Of a DNA stretch of 64,000 nt, positions 63,237 through 64,000 are shown in pieces (position 1 is the stretch's first letter; every line of letters starts with the position of its first letter). Below the pieces are notes generated by a model. That model ran no database searches. It saw only the letters and a list, made by a program, of their open reading frames with translations, and was not told where the DNA came from. This DNA comes from NORP240 sp942492445 (GTDB lineage: Bacteria; Pseudomonadota; Gammaproteobacteria; Pseudomonadales; Pseudohongiellaceae): contig CALOEW010000030.1 of the NCBI GenBank assembly GCA_942492445.1, positions 8,293-72,292 of the forward strand, written 5' to 3'. Made by a program: the position numbers and the translations under genes.

Positions 63237-63393
63237 TGCCTCCTGATGCTCATGAAAATCGATTCGCAAAGCCTCGCAATAACAGGTAACATTATCGTCA
63301 AATTGCCATATTTTCACGCCATGTGTATGTCCTTTTAATATGCGGGCATATCACTGTTGTCTGATGCTTCGGAACGTTCCAGGGCGTGCCGGA
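63237..63393. other. Junction region after truncated cvpA
   Basis: About 160 bases with no gene and distinctly lower GC than the preceding 60 kb. TATAAT at 63232-63237 is preceded by CTGACA at 63213-63218, but only 13 bases apart. Probably a rearrangement or assembly join. Confidence 0.4.
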
Positions 63394-64000
63394 TCAATTG
63401 CTGCAAATCACCGACTTTAAATCTTTGGCCAGTCGCAGCAGCATCTGGAGAAACGTTCGGTATTCAAGCTCTGAGGTGTCAAGGTCTTGGATCATATTCT
63501 GAATCCCCATAATATCGCCAATCATGGCAAAATCATGTAATTTTTTCAGCAGTTCATGCGGCGGCAGAGGCAGATCCCGCTCTTCCAATATGTGTTCCAT
63601 GACATCGTCAATCCGATCCTGATTATCATACATCCACAGTATATCCGCATGTTGTGCCAACATTCTGAAAAGCCGCGTCTGCTCGATGGGTTTGGGCAGA
63701 AAATCATTACAGCCGGCTTCAAGGCTTTGTTGTCGGACCTGTCTGAATACGCTGGCCGAAACCGCGATAATGACCAGATTGTGCATCTCGGGTGATTGAC
63801 GCAAGGTTTTGGCAACATCAATGCCCGCAATCTCAGGCATAAGCAAATCCAAGAGCAGGACATCCGGGCGTATTTCCCACACGCGTTGCAAGGTGTGTTG
63901 ACCATTGACGGCCTCATGAATCTCGAATCCGAGTGGTGCCAGCATATCCTTCAGCACCTGCCGATTTTCGGCTTTATCGTCGGCAATAAGAATGCGTTTT
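63394..64000 (-). CDS. Response-regulator receiver protein / hybrid histidine kinase C terminus (partial)
   Basis: Open on the minus strand from the window edge (RILIADDKAENRQVLKDML) to TGA at 63396-63394; 201 codons visible, N terminus outside. It is a receiver domain with the acidic pair ADD, phosphoacceptor aspartate in VLLLDLLMPEIAG, conserved Ser/Thr position near IIAVSASVF and lysine in FLPKPIEQ. A helical ~80-residue tail (PPHELLKKLHDFAMIGDIMG) follows, as found at the end of large hybrid sensor kinases. Codon use is more AT-rich than in the rest of the window, so this may be transferred DNA or from a different organism. Confidence 0.75.
   Translation of the reverse strand, partial: KRILIADDKAENRQVLKDMLAPLGFEIHEAVNGQHTLQRVWEIRPDVLLLDLLMPEIAGIDVAKTLRQSPEMHNLVIIAVSASVFRQVRQQSLEAGCNDFLPKPIEQTRLFRMLAQHADILWMYDNQDRIDDVMEHILEERDLPLPPHELLKKLHDFAMIGDIMGIQNMIQDLDTSELEYRTFLQMLLRLAKDLKSVICSN

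Noticed and set aside
1..64000. CRISPR arrays, cas genes, prophage, toxin-antitoxin or defence islands
   Set aside because: No regularly spaced repeats and no recognisable phage, nuclease or toxin-antitoxin genes were found in any frame.

Overview
The window is a stretch of a gammaproteobacterial chromosome, moderately GC-rich, dominated by housekeeping and respiratory genes. Gene order (ppiB-lpxH beside glnS-cysS-tRNAs; MTI phosphorylase/csiV/mfd/gap beside nqr; leuCD-asd-fimV-truA-trpF; accD-folC-SPOR-cvpA) matches the Pseudomonadales in the broad sense, including Cellvibrionales-like lineages. I cannot name the genus from sequence alone.

Layout: (1) 1-8.1 kb: acnB (minus, 3' end cut by the window), a DUF1289 protein, lpxH and ppiB (minus), then glnS-cysS. 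(2) 8.2-10.2 kb: a tRNA hot spot holding tRNA-Pro, a tRNA-His broken at its anticodon stem and joined to the 3' part of a serine hydrolase gene, a PEP-CTERM remnant, a small orphan ORF and tRNA-Arg. After these come an FNR/Anr-type promoter with a chain of hairpins and a 263-bp MITE with IS5-like ends. This is the only clearly accessory region. (3) 10.2-18.3 kb: FkbM methyltransferase, methylthioinosine phosphorylase, csiV and mfd, gap. (4) 18.6-27.9 kb: nqrABCDEF-apbE-nqrM, sthA and a CBS-domain protein. (5) 28.4-43.4 kb: a complete nuoA-N operon with fused nuoCD. (6) 43.6-49.0 kb: gpsA, DUF4389, a DUF4892/OmpA-like protein, folE, prmB, aroC. (7) 49.2-63.2 kb: leuC-leuD-asd (no leuB), fimV, truA, trpF-trpB-trpA, accD, folC, a SPOR protein and a truncated cvpA. 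(8) 63.2-64 kb: a visibly more AT-rich tail with the end of a response-regulator/hybrid kinase gene on the minus strand.

The centre is an energy-conservation block: a sodium-pumping NADH:quinone oxidoreductase with its flavin- and iron-loading factors, a soluble transhydrogenase, and the proton-pumping complex I immediately after it.

All reading-frame defects lie in the second half: nuoG, the DUF4892 gene, asd (three), fimV (two), folC (one indel plus an in-frame TAA) and cvpA. The first 34 kb shows none. Most are single-base indels in purine or homopolymer runs of essential genes, which looks more like sequence error than gene decay. The abrupt cvpA end and base-composition change, and the broken tRNA-His, should be checked as possible assembly joins. 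No obvious new multi-gene system is present; the strongest new candidate is the orphan FNR-box/hairpin RNA locus at 9.69-9.88 kb.
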